Below, one piece after another: positions 27,005 through 35,557 of a stretch of 64,000 nt of DNA. Origin of the DNA: DAOTWY01 sp003696565 (GTDB lineage Bacteria; Chloroflexota; Anaerolineae; Aggregatilineales; Phototrophicaceae); the NCBI GenBank assembly GCA_034435635.1, contig DAOTWY010000083.1, positions 1-64,000 of the forward strand, read 5' to 3'. The stretch's first letter is position 1. The number at the start of each line of letters is the position of its first letter. The translations under genes and the position numbers were made by a program. The notes under the pieces are model-generated. The model saw only the letters and a program-made list of their open reading frames with translations. It was not told the DNA's origin and ran no database searches.

Positions 27005-28783
27005 TTGGAACAGCAAATTAACCGGCTAGAACGTTATATCCAACGGATGCAAGCACAGAGTGAGCGATTTGTTCGTTGGCGATTAAGGGTGTTTTTTATT
27101 GGAATTGTAGCGATGTTTCTCGCTTTTCAGGTGAGTGATGTTGCTGCTTGGTTGGTGTTTGTTACCTTAGTTGGGGTGTTTGTTGTTCTTATTGTGTTGC
27201 ACCGTCGTCTTAACGATGTTCTTCAACAGTTTATCATCTGGCAGCAGATAAAAAAAACACAGTGGGCACGCCAAACATTGGATTGGGATCATATTCCATC
27301 GACAAGTACCCAAGTGGATAAAAACCATCCTTATGCCCTTGACATTGATATTGTCGGTGAATATTCAATTTATCGCTTGCTCGATAACACCATCTCAGTG
27401 GGTGGAAGTCATCGGCTATTGGATTGGTTGTTACAAGATCGACCGAACTTAGCCGTCATACATCAACGGCAAGCACAGCTTAAACAGCTTATTCCATTAC
27501 GAATGTTCCGGGATAAATTAACGCTTCATGCGCGGTTAATCGCCGGAGAGCATCAACAAACAAAATGGGCAGGAGATTTTTTATTGACGTGGTTAAATGA
27601 ACGATTTACCGCCCTTTCTGGCTATTTTGTATTGATTTTAGTGTTATTAAGCTTGGCGAATATTGGCTTGTTTTTACTTGCTTATACCATTGAGATGCCG
27701 CCATTGTGGATTATTACATTTGTTATTTACATGGTGCTATCCGGCTGGGCGTGGTCACATTGGGCGAGTGCCGCTTCAGATAGTATGCGGTTGGAAAGAG
27801 AACTTAAACGACTTTTTGCCGTGTTAAACTATCTAGAAAATTATAATTATCGCGACGACTATTTAATCCGTGCGATTTGCCAACCGATTTTGACTTCACG
27901 CCCATCAAAATGGATTCGGCGTTTAACGACAATTGTTGGGGCGTTGGGGCTACGTGGTAACCCAGTTGTGTGGTTTTTATTGAACGTTGTGATCCCCTGG
28001 GATGTGTTTTGGACGTGGCGATTGCAACAAGCTAAACAAGATTTGCATGTTACATTACCGCGCTGGCTGGATGCATGGTACGAACTAGATGCTCTAAACG
28101 CATTAGCAGAATATGCATATTATACGCCTGGAGTCACTTTTCCTATTGTGACTGAGCGCGCTGAGTTCTGTGCCGAACAAATTGGGCATCCGCTTATCCC
28201 TAATCGTGTTTGTAATGATTTTGACTTAACCAAACTAGGGCAGGTAGTCATTATCACTGGCTCGAATATGTCCGGCAAAAGCTCATTTTTACGAACACTT
28301 GGTGTGAATATGGTTTTGGCATATGCTGGGGGGTGTGTTTTAGCCCAAACTTTAAAGCTTGGTTTGTTTCGTTTGTTTTCTTGTATTCGTGTAACTGATT
28401 CTGTGGTGGATGGTATTTCCTATTTTTATGCAGAAGTTCGACGACTGCGCGCGCTATTGGAAGCTGCACAACACCCTGACGATCTTCCTTTATTTTTCTT
28501 GATTGATGAGATTTTTAGAGGCACAAATAACCGCGAGCGGCTTATCGGTAGTCGATCTTATATTAAAGCTCTTGTTGGTAGCTATAGTATGGGGTTGGTC
28601 GCTACGCATGATTTAGAACTTGTACAACTGGCAGAAACATTCCCGCAAATTAGTAACTATCACTTTCGAGAGAAAGTAGAAGATGATCGTATGGTGTTTG
28701 ATTATATTCTACGTGTGGGACCTAGCCCAACAACAAACGCTTTGAAAATTATGTCAATTGCAGGCTTGCCTGTAGAATATTAA
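27005..28783 (+). CDS. Membrane-anchored MutS-like ATPase
   Basis: 592-residue protein that couples a MutS-type C-terminal ATPase to membrane segments. Walker A is TGSNMSGKSS (about 418-427), Walker B FFLIDEIFRGTNNRER, and the His-switch ATHD. Before it are two pairs of hydrophobic helices (about residues 32-70 and 204-252) and a core clamp-like helical region. It has no Smr or mismatch-binding N-terminal domain. Such TM-bearing MutS homologues are scattered in bacteria with unknown function. I prefer TTG 27005 (GGA six bases upstream) to TTG 26972. The true mutS2 of this genome is at 56882, so this is not a duplicate of it. Confidence 0.8.
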   Translation: MEQQINRLERYIQRMQAQSERFVRWRLRVFFIGIVAMFLAFQVSDVAAWLVFVTLVGVFVVLIVLHRRLNDVLQQFIIWQQIKKTQWARQTLDWDHIPSTSTQVDKNHPYALDIDIVGEYSIYRLLDNTISVGGSHRLLDWLLQDRPNLAVIHQRQAQLKQLIPLRMFRDKLTLHARLIAGEHQQTKWAGDFLLTWLNERFTALSGYFVLILVLLSLANIGLFLLAYTIEMPPLWIITFVIYMVLSGWAWSHWASAASDSMRLERELKRLFAVLNYLENYNYRDDYLIRAICQPILTSRPSKWIRRLTTIVGALGLRGNPVVWFLLNVVIPWDVFWTWRLQQAKQDLHVTLPRWLDAWYELDALNALAEYAYYTPGVTFPIVTERAEFCAEQIGHPLIPNRVCNDFDLTKLGQVVIITGSNMSGKSSFLRTLGVNMVLAYAGGCVLAQTLKLGLFRLFSCIRVTDSVVDGISYFYAEVRRLRALLEAAQHPDDLPLFFLIDEIFRGTNNRERLIGSRSYIKALVGSYSMGLVATHDLELVQLAETFPQISNYHFREKVEDDRMVFDYILRVGPSPTTNALKIMSIAGLPVEY

Positions 28784-28813
28784 ATCAGCATCATTGAATG
28801 GGAGGACAAACTA

Positions 28814-29182
28814 GTGAAGCAAAACACATACACTATCTGGATTAGGACAGGCGATGACGCTTTGGCGGGCACTGATTCAAACGTGTTTATTCAATTATTT
28901 GGCACAACGGGCAAAACTGAATCGATTCATTTGCCTGCACGTGATATCTTCTCATTTGAAGCGGGTGGTACTGATCAATATGTATTAGAAGTTCCAGATA
29001 TTGGCGATTTGACTCGTTGCTGCATCGGGCATGATGACAGCGAGGGGGATTCTGGATGGTATGTGGTGGATGTGCGTATTGCTGATGATGAAACAGATCG
29101 TGAGTGGCTGTTCACTTTTAATCAATGGATTGGGAAAGCGGAAAGCGGGAAATTATTTGCATGTGTCGATCTTTCGCACTGA
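28814..29182 (+). CDS. PLAT/LH2 domain protein
   Basis: 122 residues almost entirely a PLAT (lipoxygenase homology) beta-sandwich: YTIWIRTGD, AGTDSNVFIQLFG, a FEAGGTDQY segment, and GWYVVDVRI. These residues line the expected calcium- or lipid-contact face. No signal peptide, so cytoplasmic as encoded. GTG 28814 has GGAGG at 28801. It is the first gene of a four-gene plus-strand operon; the next gene starts inside it (22-base overlap). PLAT proteins usually mediate membrane or protein contacts; the partner here is unknown. Confidence 0.82.
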   Translation: MKQNTYTIWIRTGDDALAGTDSNVFIQLFGTTGKTESIHLPARDIFSFEAGGTDQYVLEVPDIGDLTRCCIGHDDSEGDSGWYVVDVRIADDETDREWLFTFNQWIGKAESGKLFACVDLSH

Positions 29183-29553
29183 TGGTTCTATTAATGATCC
29201 TCTCTGCTGGTTGTAACTTGAATGCCGATAGTCAAGTTATCCCAACATTTGACCGTCCAATAGTGCAGTTTATTGCTCCAGAAAACAACACGAGAGTTGT
29301 AGAAGGATTTGATCTCACGCTTGATCTGTATGCACAGGATTCAATCGGCGTGGCACGTATTGAACTGCGACTGAACGGGCAAACATTCCGTGACTTAGAC
29401 TATCCTAATTACCAATCTGGTCAACAGTTCCGCGCACAGACCAACTGGATTGCGCAGGGGATTGGTTTTCATAGTTTTTCTGCAATTGCGTATCGGGTTG
29501 ATGGCACGCAAAGTGATGAAGTGTTTATTAGTATTGAAGTGGTGGCTCCATGA
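29161..29553 (+). CDS. Ig-like lipoprotein
   Basis: 130 residues. From ATG 29161 it begins MCRSFALMVLLMILSAGC, a lipoprotein signal with LSAGC lipobox, then an Ig-like domain (PIVQFIAPENNTRV..., IGVARIELRLNG, ...FISIEVVAP), typical of a single bacterial Ig fold. The open frame extends upstream to 29125, but the signal peptide places the start at 29161, overlapping the PLAT gene by 22 bases. The stop overlaps the next start as ATGA. Surface-exposed, function unknown. Confidence 0.8.
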   Translation: MCRSFALMVLLMILSAGCNLNADSQVIPTFDRPIVQFIAPENNTRVVEGFDLTLDLYAQDSIGVARIELRLNGQTFRDLDYPNYQSGQQFRAQTNWIAQGIGFHSFSAIAYRVDGTQSDEVFISIEVVAP

Positions 29554-29933
29554 CATATTTACAACGCATTGATTATCGTCCTAGTTTAGAATATCTGACC
29601 CCAGATGAGCAAAAAACACTGGCAAAATGCTTTGACGCTTATGGGGCAGAAATGATTGTCTATGGCGATGTGATCCGCTGGGAGCATATTGATGAGGTAG
29701 AAGTCGTGATTGCACCACATGCGACTGGTTTGGCGGGCTGGATTGTAAAAAGATTTATCTTCAAAAATCAAGAACGCTATCATGTTGGGGTGTATTATGG
29801 CGCGCATGAAGCGGTGCTACCCAATGTAACCTGGGCAGTTGCTAAATATGTTGTTGAGATGATCGCTTACTATGCACCACAACCCATTCGTTATAAAGGA
29901 CCGGAAAATCTCGTCAAACTGAGTGAAATCTGA
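29550..29933 (+). CDS. Conserved-looking hypothetical protein
   Basis: 127 residues, no signal peptide or membrane helix. The sequence alternates helix and strand (EVEVVIAPH, ERYHVGVYYGA) and is rich in aromatic residues. I do not recognise a family. It overlaps its neighbours on both sides (ATGA with the lipoprotein, TGATG with the next), which strongly supports it being a real translated gene in the PLAT operon. Role may be linked to the neighbouring envelope proteins. Confidence 0.7.
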   Translation: MTYLQRIDYRPSLEYLTPDEQKTLAKCFDAYGAEMIVYGDVIRWEHIDEVEVVIAPHATGLAGWIVKRFIFKNQERYHVGVYYGAHEAVLPNVTWAVAKYVVEMIAYYAPQPIRYKGPENLVKLSEI

Positions 29934-31111
29934 TGCGCTGGCTGTGGTGTTTATTTTTCCTGGCTGCTTGTGCTACATCGGATGCGCCTGTCACACCGGA
30001 AAAACGTTATTCAGCGTGGGGGGAGGTGATTCCCCTGGCAGAAGCGCAACAGGTTGATGCGCCTGCTTTATTACTCAATGTGCAGGATTTATCTATCGCC
30101 TGGCTGACAACCACCCCAGTTGATACTTATCATACGATAAACGGCACATTGTTAACTATTCCAACCACAGACCCATATCATCAAACGCTTTATCCGGCGG
30201 ATAATGCGTTTAAGCATCTAATTTGGTTAGATGCAGCGGTTGACGGCGATGGCATGCGTATTTGGTCAGCTTGGATTAGCCCACAAGAGACAACCGAACG
30301 CGGACCAATCCCAGTATCAGATCGCCCTTCATATCGTTATGCTGTTTTACCTATGCCCGATCAATCATTGTGGCTTGTGTGGAGTGGCGATTTGCCTGGA
30401 GAACCGAATCTTTATAGTCAGTTTATTGACAACCATGGACGGAATCGCCTTCCTCAACGTATTACATCCGATGCAGATTACCCGGCATTTGCTGGTAACC
30501 ATCTTTATTGGATTAATGTGTTAAATAACACGGTGCATCAGGCGGATTTTACGAATGGCATGATTGACAATGACCGTGAATTAGTGCAAATACCGGAATT
30601 GTATTTGGGTGATTGGTTGTTGAACTTTCAAGTGGGACAGGATCAAACTCATACCTATCTGGTCTGGAATATTCAGCGAGCATCTGGAAATGTTGAGACA
30701 TGGTTCAGTGCTGGAACCGGGGATGATTGGATGTCCCCTACACGTTTAGGGATTAACCCGCAACCTCAAACACGCTTCGAAACCGGGTTCAACGGTGGTT
30801 CAGCCTTAACGGCGGTAAACGGGGATGTTTGGCTTTCATGGGCGGCTGTGTTGCCTGGGCAGTTCTCTCATTTTGTGATGGCTGCCCAGGCAGGTAATCA
30901 ATTAGGGGTAGTTTATCTTAAGGCTGGGCAAGTTGTGGGGTGGCAATCTGTGGTGACGCTCGAATTGGGTTTAATTGGAACGCCACAACTTCGTACAGAC
31001 CGCAACTTGCATCTGTATCTTACCTGGGTTGATACAGATGGTTATTTGAATCTGACAACTACCCACCCCGAAATACAACACGATATGACAAGATGGTTTC
31101 TTCCCCGGTGA
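29933..31111 (+). CDS. Lipoprotein with beta-propeller-like repeats
   Basis: 392 residues. Short N-terminal signal with FLAAC lipobox (Cys at about 13). The rest shows repeated W-containing strand pairs such as IWSAWIS, LWLVWSGD, TYLVWNIQ, VWLSWAA and LYLTWVD, spaced some 50-70 residues apart, suggesting a sialidase-like beta-propeller. No catalytic signature is evident. Last gene of the PLAT operon; its 3' end overlaps the convergent gene at 31059 by 53 bases. Function unknown. Confidence 0.72.
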   Translation: MRWLWCLFFLAACATSDAPVTPEKRYSAWGEVIPLAEAQQVDAPALLLNVQDLSIAWLTTTPVDTYHTINGTLLTIPTTDPYHQTLYPADNAFKHLIWLDAAVDGDGMRIWSAWISPQETTERGPIPVSDRPSYRYAVLPMPDQSLWLVWSGDLPGEPNLYSQFIDNHGRNRLPQRITSDADYPAFAGNHLYWINVLNNTVHQADFTNGMIDNDRELVQIPELYLGDWLLNFQVGQDQTHTYLVWNIQRASGNVETWFSAGTGDDWMSPTRLGINPQPQTRFETGFNGGSALTAVNGDVWLSWAAVLPGQFSHFVMAAQAGNQLGVVYLKAGQVVGWQSVVTLELGLIGTPQLRTDRNLHLYLTWVDTDGYLNLTTTHPEIQHDMTRWFLPR

Positions 31112-31952
31112 TCTCATCCGCACACACAGAGGCAACTAATGGGTTAGTAGATGGATCGGATAAACCGGGCATTTCAATGGTATAAGCTTTGCCTGCCTCC
31201 ATCTGGAAATCCGCATAGCCTTGCCCACGCTCTGGTTTAAGCCCTGTATAAAACACACTATTCACGTTTTCACCGCGTACACGGATGGGTTGCCCAGGTA
31301 TTTCATTACCTTGGAAATCCTGTACTCTTACCTCAATGACCCCAGGAATTTCTGTGCTACAAAACGTATTGATTGCCACAATATCAAATGTCCGTGCTGG
31401 AGGATTCGTCGGTATAAAAGGGCGGGGTGATGTTGGCGTTGGTTGTATGGGCGAATCAGGTAGAGGGGTTTTGGTTGCTGGAGGGATCAATGTTGGCGTT
31501 GGTAACACAACAACTTGTGTGGTTGGGATGTTGGTATCTAGTGTAATGAGCTGATCCGCACAACTTGTTTTGCCTTGCTGCTGATAAAAAACCATCATAC
31601 TACGGATTGCTTTTAGGTCGCTACTTGTATTGACTTCGCCGTTGCGTGCTAGTTTACATGCAGTATCTGCTACATATTGAATAGGATCGTTGGTATCTAA
31701 ACGCAAATCAATGAGCCGCTGAATGGTTCTACTAAGATCACCCGTGTAATTATAACTCAGGGTGATAGCGATGATATAGGCATCTAGGTGGTCTTCACGT
31801 AATTGCCAGGGAGCGATGTCAGTTTGCTCAACTGGAGCAACTTCCCATGTGTAATATAATCCGGCAGCTGCACCAATGATTAAGCCAAGCAACAAAGCGA
31901 ACCAGGAAATAGATGAGCGTGGACGATCATAGCGACTGCGGTGTCGGGTCAT
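31059..31952 (-). CDS. TM-anchored protein with Pro/Thr linker and C-terminal beta domain
   Basis: 297 residues: basic N-terminus, one TM helix (about 17-35, Gly-rich), a helical extracellular domain (to about 135), a TPTP/PPA linker (about 150-190), and a C-terminal beta domain with VIEVRVQDFQG and PIRVRGEN that looks like an Ig/CNA-type fold. The N-terminal half is related to the adjacent 123-residue protein: both have a Gly-rich TM, then P-x-L-R/Q-x-x-Y/H...DxY...IA...Y. It is last in a three-gene minus operon (ATGA overlap). Unknown function, presumably envelope. Confidence 0.72.
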   Translation of the reverse strand: MTRHRSRYDRPRSSISWFALLLGLIIGAAAGLYYTWEVAPVEQTDIAPWQLREDHLDAYIIAITLSYNYTGDLSRTIQRLIDLRLDTNDPIQYVADTACKLARNGEVNTSSDLKAIRSMMVFYQQQGKTSCADQLITLDTNIPTTQVVVLPTPTLIPPATKTPLPDSPIQPTPTSPRPFIPTNPPARTFDIVAINTFCSTEIPGVIEVRVQDFQGNEIPGQPIRVRGENVNSVFYTGLKPERGQGYADFQMEAGKAYTIEMPGLSDPSTNPLVASVCADEITGEETILSYRVVFRGG

Positions 31953-32320
31953 GGTGTTGTTACCTGCCGGAAGGGAATCATAATTTCTGTTAATCGCCCT
32001 AAGCCCTCTGCTAGAGCAACCAGATGATAAATATCATCAATATCACGTGAATTGGTGATAAAACGTTCCGTGACCTCTTGGACATAGAGGGGGATATTAT
32101 CCTCACCGAGAATTCGCAACCGTTCAATTGCGCCAAGTGCGTCTTGATCAGCGCGGTATCCTGCTGCGATCATTACCGTGTATTCATCACGATAGCGTTG
32201 TGCTAATGCGCTGGCGGGTCCATCTACATAAACGACGGCTAGCGGACCCCATCCCAGCGCAATCCCGCCACCAATGCCTAAGCCTATTCCGAGTAACAAT
32301 GATACCAAAAATCGCCTCAT
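31949..32320 (-). CDS. Small TM protein related to its downstream neighbour
   Basis: 123 residues, N-terminal Gly-rich TM (about 5-25, GIGLGIGGGIALGW) and a helical extracellular domain: RYRDEYTVMIAAGY, then a repeat-like helical part. It is a paralogue of the first half of the gene at 31059, without its Pro/Thr linker or beta domain. Both genes overlap by 4 bases (ATGA), and its own start overlaps the FHA/SH3b gene stop by 4 bases. I know of no characterised family member. Confidence 0.72.
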   Translation of the reverse strand: MRRFLVSLLLGIGLGIGGGIALGWGPLAVVYVDGPASALAQRYRDEYTVMIAAGYRADQDALGAIERLRILGEDNIPLYVQEVTERFITNSRDIDDIYHLVALAEGLGRLTEIMIPFRQVTTP

Positions 32321-34998
32321 GGCGTTCCTTCCGGTACAATAATCAACTGGTTTGTTTCAAACCCATTACAAGTGAGCGCATCACTAACAAACCACGCCAG
32401 TTCACCAGATGTTAGGCGTGCTTGTAGCCATGATCCTGATGCATCCCGCCCAGTGACAGATAAAACGACATTAGCCGCTAGTGTTTCGACTATATCTGCT
32501 GCAATATTTGGCGCGGAACGCCCGCTCGTGTTTGCGTTATTGGTAGTACATTGTGCATCAACAACGGTGATATTCAAGGTCTGTTCTACTGTTTCTCCGT
32601 TCATGCCTGTTGCAACTAACGTTAGAGAGAAGTTGTTTTCTGCATAGCCAATAACATCAATGGTTGCTTGATTTTGCCCGCTATTGATTGTTATATCTGG
32701 CTCAAGGTTTTCCACGCCTTGTAAATCAACACGAATAGCACCGATTACTTGCCATTGGATTGTGATATTTTGGTTTACGTAACGATACAATTGCATTGGA
32801 GAAAATTCAAATTGTGTAATACGCAATGTTGGCGTAATACGAACAGTCAGGGATTTACGATCTTGTAGGTCTCCGTTGATGGCAACTAGTTCAATTTGCA
32901 GGGTCTGACCAGCAAAAGCGGCTGTATCAAGCTGGAAGGATGTTGTATTGGCTGCTAGGTCGTCTCGAATAACTGTGTTGTTTACAATCAGGGAATACCG
33001 TGCGGCGTTGCGTCCTTCCCATGTCAAGTTTAATGACTCGCCCGCGGCAATTTGCTGGCGATCCGTTTGGAAACTAACAATCTGCGGCTGGAGGCTTGTT
33101 AAGATTGGTAAATCATTAGCGATTCTCAAATCACTTAAGCGAATATCTTGAGGGCAGGTTAGCCCAGTTACTTGCCCCCACGCCAGTGTGTTGGTAGTAG
33201 GTAATCGTGTTTGAATCCACATACCACTTGGATCACGCTGTTCCAAGATAATCGGTTGGTTGACTTGTTCCAATGTGATGACGATAGGGCTGTTTTCATC
33301 TGGTTGTTCATAAAGAATATAATTAGATGCGTTCGTCATACATTGTGCATTAACAACGTTGATGGTAATGTCTGTTGATGTTGTTGTGCCTTGTTCACCT
33401 TCGCCAATAAGTGTTAATGTAAAGCTATTGGTGGCATAGCCGTTTACGGTGAAATTCGCCTCACCACCAGGATTTGGCTCAATGGGTTCAAACGGTAGTA
33501 GGTTTTCTAACCCTTGCAAGCGTGTGACTTGGGCACCTTCTACCTCCCAGCTAATGTTTAAAGTTGTGATGAAATTGCGATAAATTTGGCGTGGTGTTAC
33601 ATCAAATGCAATGACATCCAACCCCTGAATAACTGTAATTGTTAAATCTTGTGTATCACTTTTCCCCTTTGAGGAAGCAACTAACTGAATGGTGATACTT
33701 TGCCCGGTATATGCTGAAACATCAACGCTGGCTGATGTTTGATCAGCAGGGATGTTTGGTTCAATGACATCGCCGTTGATCCGAATGCTGAAATGTTCAG
33801 CATGTTCTGCATCCCACATCAAGGTGAGTGGCAAATTATGCGGGGCTGGGTTTGCTGCGCTACTAAAACTTAGAATATGTGGTTGTGGGGTGGGGGGATT
33901 GAGGATCATTATCAACGCTGCAAAAAGCAACCCCACGATGCTGAGGGTTATTCCTGCAATAGCATAAGCTGCCCATGTTGGTAATAGTGGATCGGCAATA
34001 AATTTACCGCGAATTGCTGCTAAAAAATTGGCTTCATCCTGTGAGCGCACCAATATATCAAAACTATGTTCGCTAGGTTTACCAAAAAAGCTACGTTTGC
34101 GTGGTTTAATTTCACCTTGAACGGTACGACGTTCGCCAGGTTTTAGAGTCATTTTAGGTTGGTTGATGTTGAATAGCAGCGTATCATCTTGGCTTGTACC
34201 GGAGACAACAATTGGCAAGTCTGCGCTTCCTTGGTTATGTACGTATAAACGGACGGGTTCGTACAACGTGACGTTGCTGGAAGCTAAAGCCATGCCAAAC
34301 CCGCTATAAGGTAAGATTGTTGCTGTCACACCTACTTCAACGGATTTTTCTGGTGTTTCATCATTTGTTACCGTGATGGTAATTGGATAATCGCCAGGCT
34401 TACTATCACTTTGTCGGGCGGGTTTAATGCTATAAAGCACTTGTGCAGTTTCATTTGGATCAATTCGCAATGAGGGGCGGTTGATACGTCCCCAGCCTTT
34501 TGGTAACCCTTCAGCTTGTACTGTAAATAAGTGAGATTCGTTACTCGTGTTTGTGATATTAATTTCTATAGCACTGTGTGATCCGGGCGGAATGTCAATA
34601 TCTGGTCCGTGGATATCCACCATAAAACCCGCTTCTTCGCGGATGAATCGCTGGGTATCATCATCAAGCGGCGTAACTGGCACAGTGGGTTGGTCATCAA
34701 CGGTCATGAAGAGCATTCGTAACAGTCCAATTTGAATTTCTTCACCACCTTGTAAGATACGCTCTTCATTTTCGCGCAGTTGCACACCATCAACGAATGT
34801 TCCGTTGGCAGAGTCCATATCGGCGATTTTGATAGTCTCTCCGTCTTTTGTAATACTGAAGTGATAACGTGAGATTGTGTCTGTATCAAGAACAATAGTA
34901 CAAGAACCAGAACGCCCAACTGACACAGTGGGTTGTTCTAATAAAAATGTATCAAATTCTCCGTTGGGCCAATATACGTCGAGACGACCATAAACCAT
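32317..34998 (-). CDS. FHA - NEW3-like - TM - Ig/SH3b repeat protein
   Basis: 893 residues. An N-terminal FHA domain (about 24-97; VSVGRSGSC, ISRYHFS, DMDSANGTFVDG) is followed by NEW3-like beta domains (about 130-335, with SHLFTVQAEGLPKGW), one TM (about 340-366), and an extracellular tail built as a duplicated unit: Ig-like domain(s) plus an SH3b-like module ending in LTC (about 549-615 and 812-885). This arrangement would read phosphothreonine inside and a cell-wall or polymer ligand outside, if the NEW3 part is cytosolic, which is not certain. First gene of a three-gene operon with translational overlaps. Compared with ordinary FHA proteins it is unusually large. Confidence 0.82.
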   Translation of the reverse strand: MVYGRLDVYWPNGEFDTFLLEQPTVSVGRSGSCTIVLDTDTISRYHFSITKDGETIKIADMDSANGTFVDGVQLRENEERILQGGEEIQIGLLRMLFMTVDDQPTVPVTPLDDDTQRFIREEAGFMVDIHGPDIDIPPGSHSAIEINITNTSNESHLFTVQAEGLPKGWGRINRPSLRIDPNETAQVLYSIKPARQSDSKPGDYPITITVTNDETPEKSVEVGVTATILPYSGFGMALASSNVTLYEPVRLYVHNQGSADLPIVVSGTSQDDTLLFNINQPKMTLKPGERRTVQGEIKPRKRSFFGKPSEHSFDILVRSQDEANFLAAIRGKFIADPLLPTWAAYAIAGITLSIVGLLFAALIMILNPPTPQPHILSFSSAANPAPHNLPLTLMWDAEHAEHFSIRINGDVIEPNIPADQTSASVDVSAYTGQSITIQLVASSKGKSDTQDLTITVIQGLDVIAFDVTPRQIYRNFITTLNISWEVEGAQVTRLQGLENLLPFEPIEPNPGGEANFTVNGYATNSFTLTLIGEGEQGTTTSTDITINVVNAQCMTNASNYILYEQPDENSPIVITLEQVNQPIILEQRDPSGMWIQTRLPTTNTLAWGQVTGLTCPQDIRLSDLRIANDLPILTSLQPQIVSFQTDRQQIAAGESLNLTWEGRNAARYSLIVNNTVIRDDLAANTTSFQLDTAAFAGQTLQIELVAINGDLQDRKSLTVRITPTLRITQFEFSPMQLYRYVNQNITIQWQVIGAIRVDLQGVENLEPDITINSGQNQATIDVIGYAENNFSLTLVATGMNGETVEQTLNITVVDAQCTTNNANTSGRSAPNIAADIVETLAANVVLSVTGRDASGSWLQARLTSGELAWFVSDALTCNGFETNQLIIVPEGTP

Positions 34999-35557
34999 GA
35001 GTGCGCTCCGTTAGTTAACTGTGCTTTTCTATTTTATCCAGATGTAAGATATCTTAAAAGTCGGATTGTCGGAAATAAAATTGGTTACGATAGAACTTTT
35101 GGGGCATGTATTGATGAAAGCAACAATTTTGTGGTAAATTCGTTTGCTCCTGATAGAGGTATAATCAACTTAAAATCACATATCATACTAGGCAAAACAC
35201 ATTCGTGTTGTATAATTTAACGTGTTGAGGGCAAATGGATCATCTTAACTCTCAATATCACTCGTGCAGAGCATAACACCAAGCCGAGGATATGTTAAAA
35301 ACAGACTTGCTTTAACCTGTGTTTGGCTTCTGAACGAGCATAAAGTGCCTATGTGCGCTTGTATGATTTGGACAGTTATGGTTATTTTGAGAAAGGAGCG
35401 GCACACGTGCCAAGGGCAATTAAAACTGCCTAGTTACTTGTGCCGGAACCTGGTGAGCGAAAAACACCCTCCTCGATGTTATCTTCTATATTACCAGTTG
35501 GGGCTTTCCCACTGGGTTGTATTTTCTATCGACAGATGGTAAAAGGATACACTCCTC
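34999..35557 (+). promoter_or_regulatory. Long structured leader of the CNNM gene, with attenuator-like terminator
   Basis: This 559-base gap has no credible gene; open frames inside encode Cys/Trp-rich sequence with no recognisable protein character. TATAAT at 35211-35216 would start a transcript near 35223, leaving about 335 nt before the TTG start at 35558. The leader holds successive helices: 35225-35255 (5 bp), 35281-35329 (8 bp plus inner 6 bp, GTTAAA/TTTAAC), 35339-35365, 35399-35445 (7 bp plus inner 4 bp), and finally CCAGTTGGG/CCCACTGG (35494-35515) followed by a T-rich run. AACCTGG at 35446-35452 could pair with CCAGTT of that hairpin as antiterminator. It does not match the M-box or yybP-ykoY consensus as I remember them. 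Confidence 0.5.

Noticed and set aside
34999..35557. M-box or yybP-ykoY riboswitch
   Set aside because: The conserved sequence blocks I remember for these classes are not present. Only an unnamed structured leader is supported.
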